NCBI GenBank assembly: GCA_902768985.1
Contig: CACXNA010000002.1
Coordinates: 62,001-126,000 of the forward strand
Length of the DNA: 64,000 nt
DNA from: an uncultured Bacteroidia bacterium
GTDB taxonomy: Bacteria; Bacteroidota; Bacteroidia; Bacteroidales; UBA932
Direction of reading: 5' to 3'
The notes below the pieces were generated by a model. It saw only the letters and a list, made by a program, of their open reading frames with translations, did no database searches and was not told the DNA's origin. Within the stretch, counting starts at the first letter, position 1. Every line of letters starts with the position of its first letter. The position numbers and the translations under genes were made by a program. This document shows positions 42,866 to 50,917 of this stretch, piece after piece.

Positions 42866-43990
42866 TTGAAAATCGCCATACTGTCCTGCTTCTACCCTTA
42901 CCGCGGAGGGATCGCCCAGTTCAACGCCAACCTTTTTGAAGAGCTGGGCAAAACACACGACGTCCGCGCATTCAATTTCAGCAGACAGTATCCCGACATC
43001 CTTTTCCCGGGCAAGACCCAGTACGTCACCCCTGAAGATGAAGCCGTACCCATCGAGGCGGAAGCCTTGCTGGATACGGCTAATCCTTTGTCCTGGGGCC
43101 GCACGGCCCGCACGATCCGCAGCTGGGGCCCCGACGTACTGATTGTCCGCTACTGGATGTCCTGGTTCGCCCCTTCGCTGGGCGAAGTGGCCCGGAAGAT
43201 GGCGCCAGGATGCCGCGTGATCGGCATCCTGGACAACGTCGTCCCGCACGAGCGGCACTGGTTCGACACGCCGCTCACGCGCTGGTTCCTGAAAGGGCTG
43301 GACGGCGCCGTGACCCTCTGCGAGGAGGTCGGCCGGGACCTGCAGGCCCTGCGCCCCGACATCCCGCACGCCATCCTGCCCCACCCCATCTACACCCATT
43401 TCGGGGCGAAGCTCCCGCGCGAAGAAGCGGAGCGCCGCCTCAACATCCCCGCCGGCCGCCGGACCCTGCTCTTCTTCGGACTCATCCGGGAGTACAAGGG
43501 CCTGGACATCCTCCTGCAGGCCTTCGACCTGCTGGACGACCGCTACCAGCTGGTCGTCGCCGGCGAGCCTTACGGCTCCTTTGACAAATATCAGAAACTC
43601 ATTGACGGCGGCCGCGCCCCGGCCGACGTCCACGTCTTCCCGGACTACATCCGCGACGCCGAGGTCAAGAACTACTTCTCCGCCGCGGACCTGACCGTCC
43701 TTCCCTACCGCAACGCCACGCAGAGCGGCATCAGCTCGGTGTCCGCCCACTTCGGCGTGCCGATGGTGGTCACGGACGTGGGCGGACTCCGCGAGACGGT
43801 CGGCGCACGCGGCACGGGTATTGTCTGCGAAAACGGGACGCCCGCCTGCATCGCCGCCGCCATCACCCGCTATTTCGACGAGCCGGCCCTGCAGGAAGAA
43901 CTCCGCGCCGGCATCGCCGCCGAAAAGGAGCGGCTCTCCTGGAGCCGCTTCGCCCAAGATTTGATGACTTTCGTCGAAAGCATAAAGTAA
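42866..43990 (+). CDS. GT4-type glycosyltransferase, TTG start
   Basis: The 374-residue protein starts with TTG at 42866: KIAILSCFYPYRGGIAQFNANLFEEL directly follows and is the conserved N-terminus of GT4 enzymes, while no ATG lies nearby. The C-terminal half holds LLFFGLIREYKGLDILLQAFDLL, VVAGEPYGSFDKYQ and the donor-site segment SVSAHFGVPMVVTDVGGLRETVGARGTG. The fold is GT-B and the enzyme is cytoplasmic; donor and acceptor are unknown. It sits between an OmpH-like gene and a lipoprotein gene in one transcript. Confidence 0.9.
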   Translation: MKIAILSCFYPYRGGIAQFNANLFEELGKTHDVRAFNFSRQYPDILFPGKTQYVTPEDEAVPIEAEALLDTANPLSWGRTARTIRSWGPDVLIVRYWMSWFAPSLGEVARKMAPGCRVIGILDNVVPHERHWFDTPLTRWFLKGLDGAVTLCEEVGRDLQALRPDIPHAILPHPIYTHFGAKLPREEAERRLNIPAGRRTLLFFGLIREYKGLDILLQAFDLLDDRYQLVVAGEPYGSFDKYQKLIDGGRAPADVHVFPDYIRDAEVKNYFSAADLTVLPYRNATQSGISSVSAHFGVPMVVTDVGGLRETVGARGTGIVCENGTPACIAAAITRYFDEPALQEELRAGIAAEKERLSWSRFAQDLMTFVESIK

Positions 43991-45220
43991 ATGATTATGA
44001 AGAGATTCAGCATCCTCGCCCTCCTCGTCTGCGCACTGTCGCTCAACGCCTGCGCCCAGTGGTATCTGTTCCCCGGCAAGAAGAAACAGGCCGACACCAC
44101 CAAGGTGGATTCCATGCGGAACTACCGCCCGGACAGCGTGTCGAAGCAAGCCACGACGGCTCCGATCGACAGCGTTCTGACGGAGGAAACGCCCGCGGTG
44201 GACAGTCCGTACGTGCTGGATATGCCGGGCGTGATCCGCATCGGCCTCGTCCTGCCGCTGCAGGCTTCCACCCAGAAGCCCAGCGAGAACTTCCTGGATT
44301 TCTACAGCGGTGCCCTGCTGGCGCTGCGCGAAATGGGCGCGGCCGGCCTGAAGGCCGACCTGCAGGTCTATGATTCCGCCGACAGCAAGACCACCGTCCC
44401 GCAATCGCTCATCGACGAGAGCGACGTCATCATCGGTCCGGTCTCTTATGAAGAACTGGAAAGCGCCGCCGCCCTGTGCAACGGCAAGGTGCTGATCTCA
44501 CCGCTGGAGCCCAAGGCCGCCGCGCTGGCCGCCGCCGGCGCCGTGGTGCAGGCGCCGTCCGGCTGGAGCGCCCAGGTGGACGAGCTGGTCCAGTGGGTGC
44601 GCGAGGAGCTCCCGGTCGGCGAAGTTCTCTATGTCATCCAGGACACCACCGCCCTGACGCCGGGCGGGCAGAGCGCCTACCTGCTCGAGCGGCTGCAAGC
44701 GCGCGGCGTCCGCTACCGGAGCGTGGCCTCCGTGGAGGAGCTTCCCCTTGAGAGCAAGCAGAAAATCCGCGTGACGGTGGCCTCCGAGCAGGACAGCTTC
44801 ATCACCGCCACGGTCCGCGGCCTCGGCATCGAGGGTGCGCGCGGCGGCAACATCATCTTCTACGGCACGGCCCGCATGCGCACCAACGGCATCGCCCAGA
44901 CCGACCTCCACAACATGGAGGCCCGCATGGTGCTGTCCTACTTCATCGATTACGACGATCCGGCCGTCCGCAACTTCGTGCTGACCTACCGCTCGCTCTT
45001 CCAGGGCGAGCCCGGCTCCTTCGCCTTCCAGGGCTACGACACCACGCACTACTTCGTCACGATGTGCGCCAAATACGGCCGCCAGTGGTACAAGAAGCTC
45101 GACGAGTACGTCGAGAAAGGACTGCAGGCGGACTTCCGCTTCCGCGAAGAGCCCGCCCGCGTCAATCAGGCTGCGCGCCGTGTCGTCTATCGTTCTGACC
45201 TGACGACGGAGCGGCGCTAA
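43991..45220 (+). CDS. Lipoprotein with a type I periplasmic-binding-protein fold
   Basis: The signal peptide ends in the lipobox SLNAC (Cys21), giving a lipid-anchored protein of 409 codons; a second ATG at 43997 (MKRFSIL) could be the true start. After a low-complexity linker (KKKQADTTKVDS...), residues 80-385 start VIRIGLVLPLQAS and continue FYSGALLALREM, SDVIIGPVSYEELESAAALCNGKVLISPL, like Leu/Ile/Val-binding or LpoA-type domains. No ABC permease genes are near, so a structural or regulatory envelope role is as likely as transport. Its stop codon overlaps that of the convergent NRPS-like gene. Confidence 0.8.
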   Translation: MIMKRFSILALLVCALSLNACAQWYLFPGKKKQADTTKVDSMRNYRPDSVSKQATTAPIDSVLTEETPAVDSPYVLDMPGVIRIGLVLPLQASTQKPSENFLDFYSGALLALREMGAAGLKADLQVYDSADSKTTVPQSLIDESDVIIGPVSYEELESAAALCNGKVLISPLEPKAAALAAAGAVVQAPSGWSAQVDELVQWVREELPVGEVLYVIQDTTALTPGGQSAYLLERLQARGVRYRSVASVEELPLESKQKIRVTVASEQDSFITATVRGLGIEGARGGNIIFYGTARMRTNGIAQTDLHNMEARMVLSYFIDYDDPAVRNFVLTYRSLFQGEPGSFAFQGYDTTHYFVTMCAKYGRQWYKKLDEYVEKGLQADFRFREEPARVNQAARRVVYRSDLTTERR

Positions 45221-47655
45221 ACGTTTTTCAGGAAATAATCCACGAGGATATTCTTGCTCTCCCGCGTGATCAGGAACCCGTTGTGGTCCGTGGGGTGCTG
45301 GATGACTTCGCAGTCGGGATAGCGGTTCTTCCAGCGCTGCTCGTTGGTGAAGAACTCCTCCTTCTCCAGCCGCTTCATCTCGGGCGTCTTCTCGATACCC
45401 GTGTTGACGGCGCTTCCCTCCGTGTAGATGCTTGAGATGATGGAGGTGACGCGGCCGTTGTAGGTTTCCTCCGGCATCGTGGCCATCAGGTTGATGTCCA
45501 GATCCGTACGGGCCATGTTGCGCTCTTCGTTGTAGAAGGGGAAGAAGTACAGCCTGCGCAGCTTGTACTGCAGGCTGATGTCGCGGTCCAGCTCGCCGTC
45601 CAGGACAACCACGTGCGGCTTCTTCGCCTTGTCGTTATACAGGCGCGCGGCCAGGGCGAGCGCCTGCTCGCCGCCGGCGCAGAAGCCGGTGATCGCCACG
45701 ACGTTACGCGTCTCGACGACGTCCTTGACCAGCTTGACATATTCGTCCACCAAGCCGTTCACGTCCGTCAGCCGGTCCTCCATGATGGTATGGTAGGACT
45801 CGAGGGCGAAGATGGCGAACTTGTGGGAAATCCGCTCGGCCCATTCGCCGAAGATAAAGGAGAAGCTGGTGAAGCCGCTGATCACGATGATCACGGGCTT
45901 GTCCGTGTCCTTCCCGGGATCACCGTACCAGAACGCATTGGGATGCTTCTCCGCGGCCATGACCTTGCGGATGGTCCGCAGGGTATAAAAGTCGTTGGCA
46001 GTCAGATGAATGCCAGACATGCCCATCTGGACGGTCAGCTGCATGACGTGCAGCGAAGTGATGCCCAGATCATTGAAAAGATCCGCCTCGACGTTGACGC
46101 TGGGCAGGCCGAGCATCGTGGCCGTGGCCTGCATGAGCAGTTCCTCATTCGGCGTCAGCGGCGTATCGTTCCGGGTGACCGGATCCAGCGCCCTGTTCAC
46201 GAGCGTGGTCTTGTCGATCTTGCCGTTGATGTTCAGCTTGAAGTCCTCGACCTGGTTCCAGTAGGTCGGCATCATATAGTCAGGCAGTTGCTTGGCGACA
46301 TTCTTCTTGATCTCATCCAGGCTGTCGATCCCTTCGGCGGTCCGGACATAGGCCACGATGTATTTCTCGGTCCCGATGTCCTCCAGGCGCACGAAGGCCC
46401 GCAGCACGCCTTCCTGGCGCTCGATCTGCGTGCAGATCTCGCCCAGTTCGATGCGGTAGCCGTGGAGCTTGATCTGCGAGTCCATGCGGCCAATGTAGTT
46501 GAAGCTGCCGTCCTCGTTGAGCGTCACCAGGTCGCCGCTGTGGTAGAGGCGGGAAACGTCGATGCCGTCATGCTCCTTCTCGTAGGGATTGTCGAAGAAC
46601 ATCCTGGCGTTCAGGTCGGGGCGGTTCCAGTAGCCGTTGGTCAGCTGCATGCCGCCGATGAGCAGTTCTCCCTGCTCCCCCGGGGCAACCAGCTTCCCGT
46701 TCGCGTCCGCGACGTAGCATACGACGCCGGGGACGGCCTTGCCGATGTTGCGCCAGTCATCCGGGCCCTCGATCTCGTGGGTCGTGGTCACGATGCTCTC
46801 CGTCGGGCCGTAGCCGTTGACGAAGCGATAAGGATACTTCCCGGCGATCTTGCTGGTGAGGCTGTGCGGGATGGCTTCGCCGCCGGCGGACAGGGTGTCC
46901 ATGGCGGGGAAATCGTAGTCCGGAAAGACGGCCAGCAGGGACGGCGGCATGAAGGTGTAGGTAATCCCCTTCTCCTTCATGAGTTTGTACACCAGCAGCG
47001 GGTCGTGCTTCTCCTCCGCCTGGACAATCACCAGGGTACCGCCGTAGTAGAGCGAGGAGAAGATCTCCAGGACGGAGACGTCGAAGTTGATGCTGGCGAA
47101 CTGGAGGACGACGGACTTGTCGCTGATATTGAAATTGTCCGGCAGGCAGACGGTCTGCATGTAGCTGTACAGGGTCCGGTACGGCTGTGAAACGCCCTTA
47201 GGCTGGCCGGTGGTGCCGGATGTATAGATCATATAAGCCTCGGAGACCGTGCCGCTCAGCACGGGCAGCTTCTCCAGCAGCGGGCTGGCGAGCAGTTCCT
47301 GAAGGTTATCTTTGGTGATCAGGATGCCCAGGGAGGCGTCCTGGCAGATGAAATCCCGGCGGTCCGCCGGCGTCTCCACGTCGATGGGGACATACGAGCA
47401 TCCCAGTTTCACGGCAGCCAGGATGCAGGGCACATAGTCCTCGTCCCGGGCCAGCGAGATGCCGATGCGGAAGGGGACGTCCCCGATGGCCTTGTCACCG
47501 GCCTTCCGCGCCACGCCGGAGGCGATATGGCAGGCCATCTCATCCATCTGGGCATAAGAGACCTCCCGGTCGCCAATGCTGTAGGCGGTCTTGTCCTTGT
47601 ACTTTTCTATAATTGACTGGATCCGCTCCGCAAATTTCTCGTAATAGAAGTCCAT
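45217..47655 (-). CDS. Free-standing NRPS-like enzyme: adenylation-carrier-thioesterase
   Basis: The 812-residue protein has an adenylation domain (about 1-500), a carrier domain (about 510-585) and a thioesterase-like domain (about 595-812). Adenylation motifs: AYMIYTSGTTGQPKGV, FDVSVLEI, GYGPTES, LYHSGDL, MDSQIKLHGYRIELGEI, LNINGKIDK (catalytic Lys). The carrier Ser is Ser534 in DLGITSLHVMQL. The TE motif is GFCAGG with Cys659 instead of Ser, followed by VVLDGELD and a late HPTDHNG. FDVS keeps the Asp that binds an alpha-amino group. There is no condensation or reductase domain. The substrate is not identifiable; A-T-TE proteins can dimerise or release a single acid. It is last in the signalling operon, 41 bases after the TonB receptor; TATATTTA (47673-47680) is one base from a -7 element. 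Confidence 0.88.
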   Translation of the reverse strand: MDFYYEKFAERIQSIIEKYKDKTAYSIGDREVSYAQMDEMACHIASGVARKAGDKAIGDVPFRIGISLARDEDYVPCILAAVKLGCSYVPIDVETPADRRDFICQDASLGILITKDNLQELLASPLLEKLPVLSGTVSEAYMIYTSGTTGQPKGVSQPYRTLYSYMQTVCLPDNFNISDKSVVLQFASINFDVSVLEIFSSLYYGGTLVIVQAEEKHDPLLVYKLMKEKGITYTFMPPSLLAVFPDYDFPAMDTLSAGGEAIPHSLTSKIAGKYPYRFVNGYGPTESIVTTTHEIEGPDDWRNIGKAVPGVVCYVADANGKLVAPGEQGELLIGGMQLTNGYWNRPDLNARMFFDNPYEKEHDGIDVSRLYHSGDLVTLNEDGSFNYIGRMDSQIKLHGYRIELGEICTQIERQEGVLRAFVRLEDIGTEKYIVAYVRTAEGIDSLDEIKKNVAKQLPDYMMPTYWNQVEDFKLNINGKIDKTTLVNRALDPVTRNDTPLTPNEELLMQATATMLGLPSVNVEADLFNDLGITSLHVMQLTVQMGMSGIHLTANDFYTLRTIRKVMAAEKHPNAFWYGDPGKDTDKPVIIVISGFTSFSFIFGEWAERISHKFAIFALESYHTIMEDRLTDVNGLVDEYVKLVKDVVETRNVVAITGFCAGGEQALALAARLYNDKAKKPHVVVLDGELDRDISLQYKLRRLYFFPFYNEERNMARTDLDINLMATMPEETYNGRVTSIISSIYTEGSAVNTGIEKTPEMKRLEKEEFFTNEQRWKNRYPDCEVIQHPTDHNGFLITRESKNILVDYFLKNV

Positions 47656-47696
47656 TCTTTCAGACTGTTTGGTAAATATACTTTGGGGTAGTGCAC

Positions 47697-50048
47697 TCAG
47701 ATTTTCAGCCGGATATGGCCCAGCAGCCAGAGGCCGGCCTGCCGCATCGGTGCCACGCTCGAGCCACCCTGCTGGTAGTTCGTATTGGCGACGTTGTAGG
47801 CGTTCAGCCCGAATTCCAGTTTCCAGACCGCATAGCTGATACCGGCGTCGACAATCACGCGGGCGGGAATGTCGATATCCAGGGGATCCATACCGGGCAA
47901 CGAGTACAGCGACTTCTGGGACGATACGAAGTTGGCGTGCGCCTGCAGCTTCAGCCCGGACAGGATCTCATACGACGCCGACAGGTTGGCCTGGACGTCC
48001 GGAATATTGTAGACGCTGTGGTTGAAAACCGTGAAGTTCTGGGAATTCAACACGCGCTGCCAGGTGAGGTTGCCGTCCACCCGGAAGCGGGACGCGGCGT
48101 AGCCGAGGGCCAGCTCCACGCCGGCGTTGGTGAGGCTACCGGCATTGGTGTTTCCCGTTTCACTCTGGATGATGAACTGGTCGGCCCTGTTCACGAAGCC
48201 GCTCAGTTCAAGCTTCAGGCCGGGCACCAGCTTGCCGTCGCTGTAGAAAGACAGCTGCCAGGAATTCAGGTATTCGGGCGAGAGGTTATCGTCGCCGAAA
48301 TTAATGTCCAGGGTGTTGTTGCGATAGAAATACGGAGCGTCCACGAAAGCCTTGGAGTAGCTCAGCTTGGCACTCCACTTGGGGCGGGAGTAGATCAAGG
48401 CGATACGGGGCGAGAACACGTGCAGGCGCTTGCCCGTCGAACGCAGCTTGAAGTCGTAGCGCAGGCCGGCGTTGAGCACCAGCCCCGCGCCGAAGGAATG
48501 CTTGAGCTGGACATAAGCGTCCGAGCTCGTCTCCCGGCCCGTATTCAGCACCTTGAGGTCGTTGTAGGTCTTCAGGATGAGGTCGTAATTGATACCTTCC
48601 AGATAGCTGGCGTCAGCCAGGTTGAAGCGGTTGAAATGGCCGCCGAGCATCATGACGCCCGACTGCGACTTGCCGAACGAATAATTGTAGCTCATCTGCG
48701 CCGCTGCGCCCAGCGTGTATTCGTTCCAGTTCACGCTTTGGAACACGTCGTCATAGAGCTTGAGGACGATCCCCTCTGTGCCGTTGGGGGTCACGTCGTT
48801 GGCGCCCACCTCGGGGATGTCGCCGTCAATCTGGTAGCGTTGCTGATGCTGCGAGTCGAAGTTGGCGGTAATCTGCCAGGAGAAATTGCCGTGGCTGTCG
48901 GCATAGCCCAGCTCGGCGTGCTGCGAAGAGATGGCGTAGCCGGGAGCGTAGCCGTCAAGCAGACGGTATTTGTCGTATTCGTAGGGCGTAAAGAAGTAGC
49001 TGAGCGACATCGGCGCCACCGTCTTGGCGAAGCGGCGGTTGTAGAGCAGGTGCAACTTGTCCCACTTGAGCGACAGACCGAAGTCATAGGAAGGGGCACG
49101 GTTGTACCCGCCAATGATCATGTCGCCGTCCATGGGGACCACCGCATACGGCTGGTCATCCCAGTTGCCGGCGTAGTGAACCTTCTGACCGTCAGCGTTG
49201 TAAATGCTGGCCCAGGCCAGGATGTCCAGCGAGAGGAAGTGCTTGCCGAAGAGCAGGTCGCCGCGGACCTGTCCGTAATTGCCCCCGCTCGCCTTCAGCT
49301 CGAAGCCGTCCACGTCGGAGCCCCCCTTGGTAATGATGTTGACCACACCCGTCAAGGCGACGCCGCCGTACAGGGAGGACGCCGGGCCCCGCAGCACCTC
49401 GATCTGCTTGACCTTCTCCAGGCTGATCGAATAATCCGGGCTGGCCGTGTTGGTGGAATAACTGTTCAGCCGGTGGCCGTTCAACATGATGAGGATCTTC
49501 TCCTGGCCGGACGAGTAGATGCCGCGCATAGCCACGTTCATCTCCTCGTTGCTGGCAATGTCCGTCATGCCGGGGACGTAGGCCACCAGGGCGTCTTTCA
49601 GGGTCCGGGCACCGATGCTTCGGAGCATGTCTTCCGTGATGAGCGTCACGGGGACCGGCGCCTCCTCGATGGACTCCGCCTGCTGGGAAGCCGTCGTAAT
49701 CGTGGCCGTCTTGCCGGCGCGCAGGCGGTTCACCATCTCGGTGAAGCGCGGCACGTCGTTGTACACCCGGTAGTAGGGATCGACGGCCAGCAGTTTCGCC
49801 ACCCATTCCTCGGCCACGGCGGGCTTGTCCATATTCAGGTTGCACAGGGCCAGCAGGCGGTACACGCCGATCCGGCTCTCCCCGTGGAAGCTGTTCACGG
49901 ACCGGGTCAGGAGCGTGTCCGCTTTCTCAAAGAGACCCAGCTCGTAAGCTTCCTGGGCGGATTCGAACAGATGCGAATCATCCTGCGCACGGACGGCCCA
50001 TGAGCAGCACACGAGGAAAAATGCGATGATGTAGCTCTTGATGCTCAT
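47697..50048 (-). CDS. TonB-dependent outer-membrane receptor with N-terminal TPR-like domain
   Basis: The 783-residue protein has a signal peptide (MSIKSYIIAFFLVCCSWAVRAQ), a helical repeat domain (about 25-110: LFESAQEAYELGLFEKADTLLTRSVNSF..., TPR-like), a plug (about 125-240: VTLITEDMLRSIGARTLKDALVAYVPGM, IEVLRGPASSLYGGVALTGVVNIITK) and a 22-strand-type barrel ending GLWLLGHIRLKI. There is no SusD partner, so this is not a glycan-utilisation SusCD pair. Plug and barrel resemble siderophore/colicin-type receptors. It overlaps the upstream kinase stop by 4 bases and precedes the NRPS-like gene, suggesting uptake or sensing of the product of this operon. Confidence 0.9.
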   Translation of the reverse strand: MSIKSYIIAFFLVCCSWAVRAQDDSHLFESAQEAYELGLFEKADTLLTRSVNSFHGESRIGVYRLLALCNLNMDKPAVAEEWVAKLLAVDPYYRVYNDVPRFTEMVNRLRAGKTATITTASQQAESIEEAPVPVTLITEDMLRSIGARTLKDALVAYVPGMTDIASNEEMNVAMRGIYSSGQEKILIMLNGHRLNSYSTNTASPDYSISLEKVKQIEVLRGPASSLYGGVALTGVVNIITKGGSDVDGFELKASGGNYGQVRGDLLFGKHFLSLDILAWASIYNADGQKVHYAGNWDDQPYAVVPMDGDMIIGGYNRAPSYDFGLSLKWDKLHLLYNRRFAKTVAPMSLSYFFTPYEYDKYRLLDGYAPGYAISSQHAELGYADSHGNFSWQITANFDSQHQQRYQIDGDIPEVGANDVTPNGTEGIVLKLYDDVFQSVNWNEYTLGAAAQMSYNYSFGKSQSGVMMLGGHFNRFNLADASYLEGINYDLILKTYNDLKVLNTGRETSSDAYVQLKHSFGAGLVLNAGLRYDFKLRSTGKRLHVFSPRIALIYSRPKWSAKLSYSKAFVDAPYFYRNNTLDINFGDDNLSPEYLNSWQLSFYSDGKLVPGLKLELSGFVNRADQFIIQSETGNTNAGSLTNAGVELALGYAASRFRVDGNLTWQRVLNSQNFTVFNHSVYNIPDVQANLSASYEILSGLKLQAHANFVSSQKSLYSLPGMDPLDIDIPARVIVDAGISYAVWKLEFGLNAYNVANTNYQQGGSSVAPMRQAGLWLLGHIRLKI

Positions 50049-50905
50049 TTTACGATCTTGGCAGGAATGATAAAGGTAAACGTAGAGCCGACCTTCGGCT
50101 CCGTTTCCACCAGCAGCTGGCCGCCGTGGTTCTTGGTAATGACATCGTAGGTGATACCCATGCCCAGGCCCGTACCCTGACCGGCCGGCTTGGTGGTGAA
50201 GAAATTCTCAAAGATCTTGGCCTTGACCTCGGGGGTCATGCCCATGCCGTTGTCCGTGATGTCAATGCGGATCTCCGCCTCGCCGGCGCCTTTGTCGGTC
50301 TGGGCGACCTTCACCGTGATGGTCGGCACGTAGTCGGGACCTTCCTGGCCGGCGCGCTCCTTGACCGTGTAGCAGGCGTTGTTCATGACGTTGAGCACGG
50401 CCCGGCTGAGGTCCTGCGGGATCACCATGACCTTGGGCAGGTTCTCCGGGATCTCCTCCCGGATGGTGATGTTGAAGCTCTTGTCGTTGGCGCGCATGGC
50501 ATGGTAGCTGAGCCAGACATATTCATGCACGAGCTGGCCCACGTCGGTGGGCAGCTTCTCACCGGCCTTGCCGCGGCTCTGCAGCAGGATGCCGCGGATG
50601 ATGCTGATGGCCCGCTCGCCGTGTTCCTGGATTTTCTGGAGATTGTCGGCCAGATCCGCCGAGATGTCTTTCATGTCGGCGGCGTCGTCCTCGCCCAGTT
50701 TGTCCGCGCAGTCGTTCACGATCTCCTGCAAGTCGTCCAGCAATTTGACGGACATCTTGCTGAAATTGATCACGAAGTTCAGCGGGTTCTGGATTTCATG
50801 GGCAATGCCTGCGCTGAGCAGGCCCAGGGAAGCCATCTTCTCCTGCCTGTTCAACTGCTCCTGCAAATAGGTCACCTTTTGTTTCAGACCTTCCAGTTCT
50901 TCCAT
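50045..50905 (-). CDS. Soluble sensor histidine kinase core
   Basis: The 286-residue protein starts with a short coiled coil (LEGLKQKVTYLQEQLNRQEKMASLGLLSAG), then the phosphoacceptor box GIAHEIQNPLNFV with His36, and a HATPase domain (about 150-283) with N-box NVMNNACYTVKE, G1 DNGMGM, F-box FFTTKPAGQGTGLGMGI. There is no membrane segment or input domain. Beside it (upstream in the operon) is a large sensor whose own phosphoacceptor is Asp, so I infer that this kinase provides the His in a mixed complex. It is 12 bases after that gene and overlaps the TonB receptor gene by 4. Confidence 0.92.
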   Translation of the reverse strand: MEELEGLKQKVTYLQEQLNRQEKMASLGLLSAGIAHEIQNPLNFVINFSKMSVKLLDDLQEIVNDCADKLGEDDAADMKDISADLADNLQKIQEHGERAISIIRGILLQSRGKAGEKLPTDVGQLVHEYVWLSYHAMRANDKSFNITIREEIPENLPKVMVIPQDLSRAVLNVMNNACYTVKERAGQEGPDYVPTITVKVAQTDKGAGEAEIRIDITDNGMGMTPEVKAKIFENFFTTKPAGQGTGLGMGITYDVITKNHGGQLLVETEPKVGSTFTFIIPAKIVK

Positions 50906-50917
50906 AAGACTTTATTC

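Noticed and set aside
47697-50048. SusC-type glycan receptor
   Set aside because: No SusD gene beside it, and the N-terminal domain is TPR-like rather than carboxypeptidase-like.
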